A stretch of 64,000 bases of DNA, taken from Aplidium turbinatum. Taxonomy: Eukaryota; Chordata; Ascidiacea; Aplousobranchia; Polyclinidae. This document shows, one piece after another, positions 1 through 11,700 of the stretch. The notes beneath the pieces were generated by a model. The model searched no databases and was not told the DNA's origin. It saw only the letters and a program-made list of their open reading frames with translations. Position numbers and translations under genes: made by a program. The stretch covers positions 27,075,235 to 27,139,234 of the forward strand of contig OU964923.1 in the NCBI GenBank assembly GCA_918807975.1. Reading direction: 5' to 3'. Within the stretch, counting starts at the first letter, position 1. Every line of letters begins with the position of its first letter.

Positions 1-860
1 TAACCTGCCTGGAAACTGGAGCCATAAGTTTCAATACAACATCACTTGGAACACTCACATTTGGGTCCCTGGTATCATCTTGCCTTCGTAAAGAATACCG
101 TTGCATAAAGAATTGTTTTCCACTTCATCTGTCAACCAGAATTTTTTTTATATATTTGTATGAACTTACAGTGTGCCTTGCATGGCAACAGTTGTTCTTC
201 CACTGTATTGTTCCATTGTGGAATGAATGCTTTTTGACAGTTAGAAATAAAACTATTCCAAAGTTGTGAAGCGAGTACAAACTTGTCGTGTACAAGATTT
301 CTTCGTCTCTCCGTTTATAGGTTGAAACGCAGGAATTTCATGATTTCCTAAAACCTGTCTTGCAACCTCCTATCACGCAGCGAGCAACCACCAAGCCAAT
401 GAATTTTTTTAGTTCATGCAAAGTTACATCCCTAGCCTGATCTCCAGTTTTTCTTTGTCCTTTTTCAGCCGTTCATTTTCTTATGTTTTTCAACATTGGT
501 TCATCAAATAGTTTCGAAATGAAGAAACTGGGCTACTAGAAACTATTCAACTGGTTGAATTACATGTTGGCCCAAGTTGAAGACGAAAAATACAGTATTG
601 TGAGGGGCCTTGAGTAGCGGGTTATACAGCAATCTTTTGCTGTCTTGATCCATCTCTTTGTTGAACAAGGTCTGTTCCTGCTTCTGCAGTAGAATATGCA
701 GCTTGGCCAGGTGAATCAGACTCGTCTTCGCTCGAATCTGACGATTCTGACACTCCAGTCTGCTGAACACTGGTTATTGCAGCATTTACTGTTGCGTCGG
801 TTTCAATGTCAGAACCATCGTCATCAGAGCAGTCTGAAAGAAGATTTTGCAACAATTCTA
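1..860 (-). mobile_element. piggyBac-like transposase remnant, cut by the window start
   Basis: Read on the minus strand, 855-622 encodes an acidic Asp/Glu/Ser-rich stretch like a piggyBac N-terminus. Further on come pieces resembling the DDE_Tnp_1_7 core: ELKKFIGLVVARC near 410-370, DKFVLASQLWNSF followed by an EEQLLP motif near 290-190, and VPSDVVLKLMAP near 55-15. The pieces lie in different frames, so at least two or three frameshifts separate them and the gene is dead. The C-terminal part lies outside the window. Family assignment rests on the order of these motifs; no TTAA-flanked terminus was found on the right. Confidence 0.68.
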
Positions 861-1904
861 ATGCGGCCTTGCTGCAAATTTTTGACTAGACATTTTGCTA
901 TAAGCTAATTTATTCTTTTCGCAGGTAGCCTATAGGGATATTGAGTCTGAAAAGTCACAAGATAATTTAGATAAACTTCAGACACATCCTTTTAGTATCC
1001 TTTGTGCTAAACTACTTTCACAGACAATGCTAAGCTATGCATTTCACCACTGTTATCTTGAACAACTCTACCAATGCATGATAGGTCTATAACAGACTGT
1101 TGAATTGCGTTTCTCTTACTGATGATTGTTGCAGATCTGTAGCGTGGAGTCCATATGTTCTCTGTTTTCCCAAATGTCAAATAAAAACGTTCATCTTTCT
1201 CAGCTGGAAACTGGGATTATTTCGCACAACTAAGTGTAAGCAGCAGCTGTTTACCTTATGTGGATTACTTTGGGTGACCTATTTCGATAAAAAGAAACAA
1301 AATTTCTTTACGGGTGACTTAAATTGATAACGTGCAATTAGCTGTAGAAAGAAGCAAAATTCGTCTTCGCGGAACCTGGTTTTCTGCATAATTGTCAAAG
1401 TACGTCAATTGACGCAAGCCGTCCTTGTAGTTAGTAACTGTTCTAACTTTTTAGATAAATAAAATAGAAACTTGAAATTTATAGGTTAGTTACATGAAAC
1501 TAATATAGAAAAAATCACTAAATTTTGCCGCTGACTATAGCCTACTGTGCAATGGATACACCAATGTTGAATCTGAAAATATTTACAAAAATGCTATAAA
1601 TATTTTTAATTTTTTCAGATTCCTGATGAGGGCTTGAGTTAAGCTGAAAACTTTCGACTGTTAAAACTATTTGTAAATATGTAAAATATATTGTTATAAT
1701 TCCCAACTCTGTTGTATTGTTGTGTCTTGCCTGTCTTTGATACAAAAAAGCAAACTCTCTCCTGAAACCACACTTTAAAAGTTCTCTGCTTTGAGGTTAG
1801 TTGCACTACAATAATTTAAACAATTTGTTTACAATTGTTATTGTTTTCTGCCTAACTGAAGTAGGTTATGAGCCCAGATTAATGTAGCATACGTAGCCTA
1901 CATT
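861..1904. other. Unassigned AT-rich stretch with repeat tails
   Basis: No gene is supported. The piece 1775-1865 resembles 48450-48570 (shared run GGTTAGTTGCACTACAATAA), so it is a dispersed repeat. A retroposon-like tail with a CTGATGA hairpin GAAA motif lies at 1623-1649. Confidence 0.5.
1623..1649 (+). other. Hammerhead-like core motif (CTGANGA, hairpin, GAAA)
   Basis: CTGATGA is followed by a perfect five-pair hairpin (GGCTT/AAGCT, counting one G-T pair) and GAAA. This matches the catalytic core and stem II of hammerhead ribozymes. Stems I and III are not evident, so activity is not claimed. The same layout recurs at 14914, 38429, 42218, 45827 and 63027. Confidence 0.4.
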
Positions 1905-2802
1905 CTTTCCGTCGGCTGCGCTTTGGACATCCCCTAGTCATCAAACTTTGCCATTCACTTTCCCTGGAAGGTGGAAGTGACTTGAACTAGACATCAAGGC
2001 AAGTATGGAGAAGTCATTGTATCCCATTGTTTGCTTCATTTCATTTAACTAGTATAGATCACGGTAGTTTGATTTAGGTCAGGTCTCTAAGACGACCTTT
2101 TTTTCTCCAATAAATGTGTTTTGAAGACATTTATCTGCTGTCTACAACGTTAAACTAACGACGTTTTATCGTATTAACTGATGAAACATGCTCACTGAAA
2201 ACAATACAATTTGCAAAAAGAATGAATCTTTCCTGAGCTGAAGCGAGCGCGTGATATCCACACAGATTTATCCGATGAATTGCATGAAAAGCTTTGATCA
2301 GTAGGAATAAGGAAAGCTATCGTAAACATGCAATTATTTCTAGAACATTTCCTATCATAGTTCTATTTGTAGCTCACTGAACTTAATTTTTATACTTTAC
2401 CGTTGTTCCTATGAAGCTCTCCAGCTGTGTTTTTGTGTAATGTAGCTTTCAATGCGCTTAGGTTAGTCTCCTCTCAAAAAAAAAATTGAACTGAAGCAAA
2501 TTAGTAAAAAAATGATTAGAATAATTGATCTATATAAGACAGTAAAAATACAGACGTCAAAAAGCGAAAACTGGCCTCATGTTATCAAAATTTGCAAGAA
2601 AACTGTTTTTATCATCAATAGGCTACTACAAATCAAATATAACGTTTGCTAATAGGCCTATGAGTTAAGTTTCTGCTTTTTGGACTCTGTAGGCTATAGT
2701 GTATAATTTACTTAGTCAGTACTTTTAACAGAAATTTTCAATACCTATCTTTCATGATTGTTGTAGGCTTATAGTATTCAAGTAACTGGTTTTAAGATAA
2801 CG

Positions 2803-2866
2803 ATGACAGTAACCAAGCTACCATGGCTCTTGATATTTAAATGTACATTAAATTCGGGGATTGGAG
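2803..2866 (+). CDS. Signal-peptide exon, copy A (orphan first exon)
   Basis: An ATG opens 21 codons plus one base, ending at GGAG|GTAAAT, a usable donor in phase 1. The peptide MTVTKLPWLLIFKCTLNSG has the layout of a secretory signal, though a Lys sits in the hydrophobic core where copy B (61809-61872) has Ile. Phase 1 matches the phase of the WxxW exons, not of the TSP1 exons, so this was probably the first exon of a WxxW-type gene. The next exon here is interrupted by a LINE fragment and no intact continuation was found, so this copy is probably dead. Confidence 0.5.
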
Positions 2867-3155
2867 GTAAATGAATAGCCCCAGACAGAGATGTGATTAG
2901 ATAGATCGTATGCATGCAATCGCTAGCAAGATGAGAAACAAATATAAATTTTAAAAAATGATACACTCTTGTGAAAAAAGCAACTATCACAAGGTTATCC
3001 GAGTGATAATATGCATTTTTTGTAATTGTAATTTGTGAGATGCATTTGTAAGTTATGCAATTAAATTCAAACTAGCCTGCAGGCCAACTAATGTAAAATT
3101 ATTTGATTAATTCTGTACTTTCACCTAACTTTCCATAAATAATTTCAGTAGACTA

Positions 3156-3328
3156 CATGGGGAGCACAAGCTGCAAATGCGGACAGGAGCAAACGATGCA
3201 ACATCTACTCGAATGCCCTGACCTAAAAGCAAGGTGCTCTGCGCAGGATTTGGCCGAGTTCAACGATAGAGCAAGAGCTTGCATGATGCTCTGGGCTACT
3301 GCCGTGTGTCACACGATGAAGAAGAAGA
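3156..3328 (+). mobile_element. 5'-truncated LINE, 3' end only
   Basis: It encodes a LINE C-terminal zinc-knuckle-like piece (CKCGQEQTMQHLLECPDL) and ends in CACACGATGAAGAAGAAG. The same protein and 3' end occur in the minus-strand copy at 52640-53399. The duplicate segment at 62179 lacks it, which fixes the insertion point. No clear target-site duplication is visible. Confidence 0.8.
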
Positions 3329-3400
3329 TTGATACGACAATCCCAACTTTTGACATTGATTCAACCAACGGACTGTTTATTTCTTAAGACATCGACGATC

Positions 3401-3876
3401 GCTTGACACAAAGAATACAATGGAAAGGAAACCATGCAGGAATCTATTTCCTTGCTAAGCGGGGATGGCAGGTTTGATGAAACAATAGCAATCATATTGC
3501 AATTGTATTTCTCAGCCATATATCTGTGCTTATGCTTGTAATGGTACGTAATGAGATTGCATGTGCAATCGGCTTGTCTGCCTTTAGCATAATTCAAACT
3601 GTGATTTTAACGTTGTAATCGTTTTTAGAATTTATTACACGCTTGAGATTTAGGTAGCTAATTATTGTTAGGTATTTTTAAAGATAAATTTTGTAGCCTA
3701 CCGGTATTGAAAATTTAGAAAAGAAAATGTAAAGTTTCGAGCAATTAAAGTCAGGAGAAGTTGTAGGCTAAAGATAGTAGGCTATAGTGTTTAAAGGTGG
3801 CTTATTGAAACTTTAACTACACGTAGAGGATATTCATGAAACTCAATTTAAGAAATAAAAAGAAGTAGGCCTAGGC
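3401..3876. other. No recognisable gene
   Basis: AT-rich single-copy-looking sequence with several TAGGCTA-type words; no coding or repeat structure was recognised. Confidence 0.4.
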
Positions 3877-5013
3877 CAGGGTTGTCCAAAGCCTGGCCCG
3901 CGGGCCGCATGCGGCCCGCGACCTCCTTCAATGCGGCCCGCCGCCTCTTCTAGAAAACTTTTAAAAATTACCGCATATCCTCGCATATAAGCCGACCCTA
4001 GAAAAACAACCTTAAAATGGTAAATTTATAAAAATCCGCATATAAGTTTTATGTTTAATTTGTAATGAAATGATATCTGTTATGAAAGAGTACAATGTAC
4101 AACGACACTACAGCACTCTTCATGTCACTGGCTATGATAAATACACTGGTGAGGCGCGGCGAGCCCTACTCAATGATCTCAAATCAAACCTGCGTAAGCG
4201 TCAAGAAAACATGTTTCAATTAGTGAAGCCTTCGTCTTCTACAACCATTGCTTCTTATGATGTATCACTTTTGATGGCTAAATCCAAAAAACTTCAATGT
4301 ATTCAATGCTCCGCTGACTATAACTATATCAGAAGCCGATGACGATTTGCAGCTTGAATTGTGTGACTTGCAAAGTGACCAGTTTTTATTAAGCAAAGCT
4401 ACACTGCCAATCACTCAATTTTGGCCTCTTCTTTCTGAAGAGCATTATCCTAATTTACGCCGTTTTGGATTGCACTTGCTGTCAATGTTTGGCAGTACCT
4501 ACCTTTGTGAAGCAGCATTTTCCGCAATGAAGTCGATTAAATCCAAAGAGAGGAATCTACTTAAACAAACATCTCTCGAAGCCTGCCTTCGTTTAGCCTT
4601 AACCTCAGTTGACATTGACACAAAGGAGCTGGCTTCCAAAATGCAGGCACACCCATCTCACTGAATTTTAAGTAAACTGTACCGTTTTACGTACTTCCTT
4701 AAATATTTTTTACGAATAAATTTATGGTTTATTCTTATTCATACTTGTCAGTTATTTATAAGGTTTCCTGGTCTACTGACGTTGCTTAAAATTTCCAAAA
4801 CTCTCTTATTCGTAGTATTCACATCTTAGCTTCTTTAATCTATTCCCCAATATGTTTTTATGATAAATATAAAGATTCATTTACACATGTACGTGTTTTA
4901 CTTTACATCTGGTACGGTGAGACAGTGTATAAGAGGAAAAATGTCAACTGCGGCCCGCGATCTAATTTCCTTGCCGAATGCGTCCCGCGTCCCATAAAGT
5001 TTGGACAACCCTG
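3877..5013 (+). mobile_element. Short hAT transposon with degenerate transposase
   Basis: The ends are inverted (CAGGGTTGTCCAAA on the left, TTTGGACAACCCTG on the right) and are followed by GC-rich GGCCCGC tracts typical of Charlie-like hATs. Inside, 4070-4342 encodes the region before the hAT dimerisation domain, similar to GTF2IRD2- and ZMYM-type domesticated hATs. Then 4347-4664, in another frame, encodes the dimerisation domain (PNLRRFGLHLLSMFGSTYLC, then AAFSAMKSIKSKERN). The catalytic centre is missing, so the element is an internally deleted, non-autonomous copy. The flanks share CCTAGGC, but no perfect 8-bp duplication is left. Confidence 0.82.
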
Positions 5014-5059
5014 GGCCCTAGGCTATTTGTTTCATCCGACTGCTATTGTGCCCAAGTTT

Positions 5060-5467
5060 GCGTGTAGTGTCGGAAGATTAGAATGAAATAGAAATCGGAA
5101 AAGCCAATCTTTGTGTCCAAGTTCAAGGATACCATTAAGCGTCTTGTTAAAAGTCAGCTGAGTCAGTGGCGTAGCTAGGGAATGTACCGGAATGTACCGC
5201 TCGGGGCGGATTCAGATTTTGCCGCCCCTTCAAGAAAAAGCATGTGAAAATGAAATGCGTTTTTTTATCAGATTATAATCAAAATCAAAAATCGTAGTCT
5301 GAAAGCGCCGCCCCCAGACGTGCCGCCCGGGGCGGTTACGCCCCCAGACGCGCCCCCGCCCCACTAGCTACGCCACTGAGCTGAGTGCTCTTAATTGGTG
5401 CCGAACCGACGCCCTTGTTGGTAGGCCATCGATCTGACATTCTTACCACTAGACCACGCCGCATGAG
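5060..5467 (-). repeat. tRNA-derived SINE, family 1, split by a hAT MITE
   Basis: On the minus strand an A box (TGGTCTAGTGGTAAGA, 5456-5441) and a B box (GGTTCGGCACC, 5407-5397) form a tRNA-like head. The body continues beyond the MITE at 5164-5378 down to about 5060. The tail resembles the SINE at 33862-34012 (shared words AAGAGCA, ACACAAA and ATTGGCTT). It is not a true tRNA: the acceptor arm does not pair. Confidence 0.65.
5164..5378. mobile_element. hAT-type MITE with perfect 8-bp target duplication
   Basis: Termini CAGTGGCGTAGCTAG and CTAGCTACGCCACTG are inverted repeats. AGCTGAGT is repeated exactly at 5156-5163 and 5379-5386. The 215-bp body is rich in GCCGCCCC and has no coding capacity. 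It sits inside the minus-strand SINE. Confidence 0.9.
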
Positions 5468-5656
5468 TGGAGACAGAAGAAGCTTTAAATTTTTCTCAGG
5501 CGGTTTCAAACAAATAGGACAGTAGCAACCTTGTTTCACTTGGCTGAAAAACTAGGAAGTTTATTGTTTGAAAATGAACTTTACAGTACGGTAATATAAC
5601 ATTTAGAGTTTAGTTGCTGAAAATTACGCAGCAGTTTACATTTGTATTTTTTTTTT

Positions 5657-5658
5657 AG
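5657..5658 (+). promoter_or_regulatory. Candidate spliced-leader trans-splice acceptor of the TSP1/WxxW gene
   Basis: A long T tract (TTTGTATTTTTTTTTTAG) ends in AG only 17 bases before the ATG at 5676, with no upstream exon suggested. In ascidians many first exons begin at such an outron acceptor. That this one is used is inferred. Confidence 0.4.
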
Positions 5659-5675
5659 AGAAAATAAATGTTGAA

Positions 5676-5746
5676 ATGAAGGTTAACAAAACTTGGTTTT
5701 TCGTCATCTTGCTCGTTTCAACTGTTTTTCGACCAAGTTCAGGATG
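5676..5746 (+). CDS. Exon 1: signal peptide
   Basis: The ATG is preceded by GTTGAA and followed by 23 codons plus two bases. The core KTWFFVILLVSTVF is a clear hydrophobic signal segment after MKVN, with a likely cleavage near RPSSG. It ends at GGATG|GTAAGA in phase 2, which matches the first base of exon 2 and of every array exon. Intron 1 (5747-10867) contains the Academ-like element. Confidence 0.7.
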
Positions 5747-8700
5747 GTAAGATCTTCATTGTAACAGTAAAAGAAGATATTTCACTTCTACAAGCAGGAT
5801 AAGACGTTTTATAATCTATATCATTTAAGGTCAATGGTAGATTTAATTTAAGTACAGTGGAGTGCGTAGTGGCGCTGAGAGAATAATAGGCGGGTCAATA
5901 TATGAAAAATATGGGGGCAACCCCAAAAAAATTTATACAAAAGGTTTTTTTGTTCCAAGTGTATGATTAGATTGTAGGCTACTATACCCCAGAAAAAAAG
6001 TCTACAAAAATCTGACCCCGGGAAAGAAGTCAATTTACATAATTTGAAAATGGTGACCCCCAACTTTTTCAATGTACACAAAATTTTTTTTAGTTCAATT
6101 AACACACTATAAATGTATTATACACATATAAACATGGTATCTATGCACCAAATGAACATATCAGAAACCGTCTGTGATGTCATGGAAGACATAGGCGTCG
6201 ATATTTTAAAATTTAAGAAAAAATCTGAGGGGGCAAGATGATAAAAAGTGTGAAATATGTACCCAAATTTGAACAGTTCCATAAAATTACACTGTCAAAG
6301 CTACAAAAAAGAACAGAAAAGCAATGTGGCTGCCCCCCCAAACAATTTCTACTGGGGGGCGCACCCCCCTGCCTCCCGGGAATCGACGCCTATGATGGAA
6401 GAGTATATGCACTAAACGTCAGAAAATGTCAGAGATGAAGTACCATTTTTCAAGTTATGATTGTTACATACTAGTAGTCGTCACAGTTATCATCGGTACT
6501 GTCTGTGTCGTCTTGATCCAATGGAAAGACATTGTTTGGGTTTTCACAGGACACAAGTTGGCATTGTCCACAAGGGTCAGGTCTGATGGACATTCTCGAA
6601 ACTGTTTATGGGGACAATGCAGTAAAGCATATGATGGATGGCAAAGCTGTACAGAGAGCTTTGCGGGGCCACCTCTTGATAGAAAAATGCTTGAATGGGA
6701 TGCTGGTCTCTGAAATGATGGATAGTGATCCCGAGTTAGCTGGTTCAGTGAAGTCGTGTGAGGACATGTACACCTTGTTGATAGAAGGAAAGACCACATT
6801 GAAAACAGTAGCTACTTCGGAGACAAAAGCTAAACTTCAGCAAGCACTTGACAAGAAGAAACTTGGCTTGTCTGATAAATTCAGGACAAGTAAGCTTTGG
6901 ATTTGTTACATGAACATGGTCAAATGTACACGAATGCTGCTGATGGCAGATCGAATTGGTTCCTGGGATAGACATCTTATTGCTGTTGCCGAGTGCTTAC
7001 CAATATTTGCTGCTGCAGGGCACCACAACAGCACAACTACTTGAAATCAGCATACTTGTACTTGCAAAACATGCAAAACCTTAAAATGAAGGACCCTGCT
7101 GTCTTCAAGAAATTTGGATTACATGTCATCAGGCGAACCGACAAAGTCTGTGCTGGCCTTGGTTCGGACCTTGTAATTGAACAGACATTGATGAGATCGC
7201 TAAAGACAACCGGTGGCTTGACAAGGGGTAGTGGAATGAACGAGGAGCAGCGAGCCTTGTGGGTGTTATCCTCACCAGCTTGTTCAGAATACAATCATGC
7301 GATGGAGGACTTCAATCCGACTTCAACAAGCGTGCATTTACAACGAGTGCACAGCATAAGGAAATGAGTGGGGCAAGGATGAAGAGAGATCAGGCCGACC
7401 TTGCGAAAATCAAAGAAAAGCTCCAATCATTCAGTCCATTTTGTGCGGATCCAACGCTGAGGAACATCATCACTGGAGTGATTGCAAAAGATGGCGTAAA
7501 TGTTGATGACTATCGAACAGTCGGGAGGAAAATCTTAGAAAAAATGGAGGGTCAGCCAGTTTTTACATATGCAAGTAAACAGAAAGACAAAGTGAAAACT
7601 TTACGTGCTTCATGTTGCATCAAAGTTTCTCAAGATAGATCCATCGATCCCGCCCTACTTTTTCAGAGATTTTTGGTCATATCGAATGCAGGTGACTTTT
7701 CTCTAGAGGAGGTTCTAGAAGACGAACTGAGCCCATTCCCACCTGCCCTGTTTGAGACAAGCAACATTATGAGGAAGCCAGAGAAAACACAGCTTGCTAA
7801 AGCAATCGATGAGTACGCAAGCAGCCTATCTGATGAGGCTGTTACCAACGAAGTACCACAGACCGAGAAGTATGTCCTTGATGGTGGTTCCTCATGCATC
7901 GCGTACAATGGACGAAGGGAGGCACCTACGGTGCCATTGCGGATGGCTATGTCGACTTTACCCTACGCAATTACGGGATGGCGACAGTCGTTATGACGGT
8001 TATCGTGATCAACCATCAGTGAAGGACTGCACCCACCAACGCAGTCAGCAGAAAAATCATCCAAAAGTTAGCTTCACTCCAGCAACAGTCTTCACTGGAA
8101 ACAAGAAGGAATTCCTGTCACAGGGCTGCAATAAGCAAGGCCTGATCAATATGATAAGCAACAAACTGCGAGAGAAAGGCCCCACAGCTATAAACGCTGA
8201 AGGAGATGCCGACTATGATATTGTTCAGGCAGCTATTGCAGCTTCTGAATACCACACTACAACCCTGGTTGGAGAAGACACAGATCTCTTGATCCTTCTC
8301 CTCTATCATATGGACAGTCGGAAGAAGACAATGTATTTTCGTTCGCACAAGAGGTCAAAAGATCAGAGGGTGTACAATATTAATACCCTAAAGGAATGTC
8401 TCGGACAACAGCTATGTTCTCAGTTACTCTTCATCCATGCGTTTACAGGATGCGATACCACCTCACGAATCTTCGGAATAGGAAACAGAACACTCTTTCA
8501 GAAAACCACCAAAGGCGACAAAGAGCTAGAATCCTTGGCACTTGCATTTACACAACCTGGCCAGAGGGTGGATGCAATTGAAGAGTATGGCAAACAGTCA
8601 ATGGCTCTACTCTATGCTGGAAAGCAAAGCGATTCGCTGGCATCTTTGCGACATTCTGTGTTGAAAAAGAAAGTAGTTTCAGTGTCATCCTTCGTTGCGC

Positions 8701-11700
8701 CAGTCCGACTCCCACCAACTGCATCTTCTACAATATTCCATTTCCTACGTGCTTACTATCAAATAATGATATGGTTAGGACTAGAAAGCAATTTGGACCC
8801 TAGTGGCTGGGGTTGGAAGATTGAGGACAAACAATTCGCACCAGTAACGACTCTGAAAAACCCTGCACCGGACAATCTGTTAAAGATTGTGCATTGTAAT
8901 TGCACGATCGCTTGCACAACACGGCGATGTACATGTAGGACGTACGGATTTCCGTGTACCTCTGCTTGTGGACAATGCCAACTTGTGTCCTGTGAAAACC
9001 CAAACAATGTCCTTCCATTGGATCAAGACGACACAGACAGTACCGATGATAACTGTGACGACTACTAGTATGTAACAATCATAACTTGAAAAATGGTACT
9101 TCATCTCTGACATTCTTTGACGTTTAGTGCATATACTCTTCCATCATAGGCGTCGATTCCCGGGAGGCTGGGGGGCGTGCCCCCCAGTAGAAATTGTTTG
9201 GGGGGGCAGCCACCCTGCTTTTCTGTTCTTTTTTGTAGCTTTGACAGTGTAATTTTATGGAACTGTTCAAATTTGGGTACATATTTCACACTTTTTATCA
9301 TCTTGCCCCCTCAGATTTTTTCTTAAATTTTAAAATATCGACGCCTATGTCTTCCATGACATCATAATGACATCACAGACGGTTTCTGATATGTTCATTT
9401 GGTGCATAGATACCATGTTTATATGTGTATAATACATTTATAGTGTGTTAATTGAACTAAAAAAATCTGTGTACATTGAAAAATTTGGGGGGTCACCATT
9501 TTCAAATTATGTAAATTGACCACTTTCCCGGGGTCAGATTTTTGTAGACTTTTTTTTCTGGGGTATAGTACAACCTAATCATACACTTGGAACAAAAAAA
9601 CATTTTGTATAAATTTTTTTGGGGTCAAACCTTATATTGACCCGCCTATAATTGGAGCCCGGTTCCAGTGAGATCCTCGGACACCTAATTGAGACACTTC
9701 TAAGAAAATCACACTATATCCAAGAATACGCGGTAGTTAAAAACGACTTTCGTTAATTTGAATTGCTCTGATTAGCCAAATTCTCTTCTTCTTCTTCTTC
9801 TTCTTCTTCTTCTTCTTCTTCTTCTTCTTCTTCTTCTTCTTCTTCCTATGAATACTTCATGATACTCGGTTTATTTTATTCTGACGATAGCTCCTGGAGA
9901 AAGTCAGACGAAAACTTGCATCTTCAAGCTATGAGTAACTTTCTACTCTTTATGTTTAAGTTATATAGCCTACCACGAAGGAACTCTTATATGTATCATC
10001 ACTTTCTAAACTAATCAGTGCCAGATTATCTATAAAGCTGAACAAACTGAAGCTTTAGACCGACGAAAATTAGGCCTACCATACATAATAAATAAAATTA
10101 CTCATGGAAAAAAGACTTAATACTTTTTAAATGCTTCGCTTCTAGTAGTCCTATAATTGCGGTGGTCGGACCACTCGCATGCGACAACTCACCAAGTGCT
10201 TGAGCTCAGCAAGTACATTTCAGCTACTGCCAAGTCAGCAAATAATATTTACGTGCTCACGTCGGACTTGCTTGGTCATTGCTTGTCAAACTCATTTTGC
10301 TGACTTGTGACATTCCAAAGTTCGGCTTGCACAGTTTTTACTTAATCAGTTTCATCATTTAAGTTACTAACTTCAGTCACTTGCTGAAATGTTGCTAGCT
10401 CAGTTGTCACTTGCTCAGTTGTCGCTTGATCAGTTCATCACTACTGCCTTGTAGGAGACTCTATTATTGCGCCATAAGAAATCCTTTCAAAACGGTGTAA
10501 AAAATAATTCTTTATTGCCAAGTTTATGCTGTAGCTATAATTTTATACACAATACACCACCAGCAAGAAAAAAACTGCGTTGTATTCTTGCATGATTGTA
10601 AAACATTTGTCTTCATTTAACTTTAACAACGTCAAACGTTACAATAACTAGTTGAAATAAGTTTAATACTCATTGCGAGCCAACATAGACCTTGGAAGAT
10701 TTTGCGCACGTAAAAATCGGCCCACAAGTACAAGTAATCAGGCAGTGAAACTAATTCGTATCTTAGTGATTTTTAGGACGTTTATAAAAAACGAAAAAAC
10801 TAGACTCCTTAAACTTTCTTATATTCAATTAAAATCTGTAAAGTATTCTAATATCAGTTTCATTCAGGAGAAGAAGAAGAAGAAGATATTGCCCCCAACA
10901 TAACTGCAGTTGGATTTATAAACCTTGCACACGGTCCTGCGGAGGAGGTGTAAATATACCGAAAGTTGTCAGTCCTGCTGGGCCATGTGGAAGGTGCAAT
11001 TTGCCTGGCCCCAGGACTTGCAATACACATTGCTGTGTTCGAGACTGTGTGTGGTCTGAGTGGAGTCTTTGGGATGACGAGTGTCCAGTATCTTGTGGTG
11101 GAGGAACGAAAATTCGATCAAGAAGTACATTGGTTAAAGAATTTTGTGGAGGCTTGCCATGTACCGGACCGACTAATGAAATAAAGTAAGTGTACAGTCA
11201 ACAGAAGATTTGAAATAAAAAGTACTTCTCACTAAACAGACTTTTTGAGTAAGAAGAGACTGAAGTGCAGAAGACCAAGATGACGGTTTGACCGTTGGAT
11301 TGACAATTATATACTACTCTACGTCAGTGGCGGCTTGTGGCTAGTTTTAATGGATAGGCTGCAATAGGCTGCAGAAATGTTTTACATTGATTTACATTAC
11401 ACTTTACATTCACCAGTTCCACGAGGGTAGGCTGCAGCCTTGCAGTCTATTAGAGCGAGCCGCCGATATTCTACGTCATTTTAACATCAACTCAAAACAT
11501 CAAAAGTGTGACTAGTTCTTAAATCCAGGCTTTCGATTGTCCATGTTGAACATACGAATGAATCATTTTGACTCATAAACAATGAAACAGTTTTGTTTTT
11601 ATGTTCTCTTGTCTCTGTAGCTTGAGGTTAGATATTTACAAATAATGTAAAAAAACGTGAAATTCAATTTTGCATAATTTGTGAATATAGAAACGAAAAA

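Larger units (their letters stand above)
1905..3400 (+). repeat. Segmental duplication, copy A (partner 60895-62255)
   Basis: This stretch aligns collinearly and in direct orientation with 60895-62255, with scattered substitutions and small indels. Both copies contain a signal-peptide exon and the acceptor-like TAATTTCAG. Copy A additionally carries a LINE 3' fragment. Confidence 0.85.
5887..9649 (+). mobile_element. Academ-like DNA transposon with very long inverted repeats
   Basis: The element sits in intron 1. Its ends are inverted (AGGCGGGTCAATAT start; ATATTGACCCGCCT end). The flanks allow either a 5-bp ATAAT or a 3-bp TAA target duplication, depending on where the end is set. The inverted arms run far inward (5888-6574 and 8965-9648) and include part of the coding region. 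The internal gene has a FEN/PIN-type nuclease region and a Cys8 cluster, the pair I associate with Academ elements. The family name is an inference from those domains; TIR presence and non-autonomy are seen directly. Confidence 0.7.

Noticed and set aside
6464-6799. Minus-strand coding frame at the 5' side of the Academ-like element
   Set aside because: It is the antisense copy of the transposase 3' end within the left inverted arm, not a separate gene.
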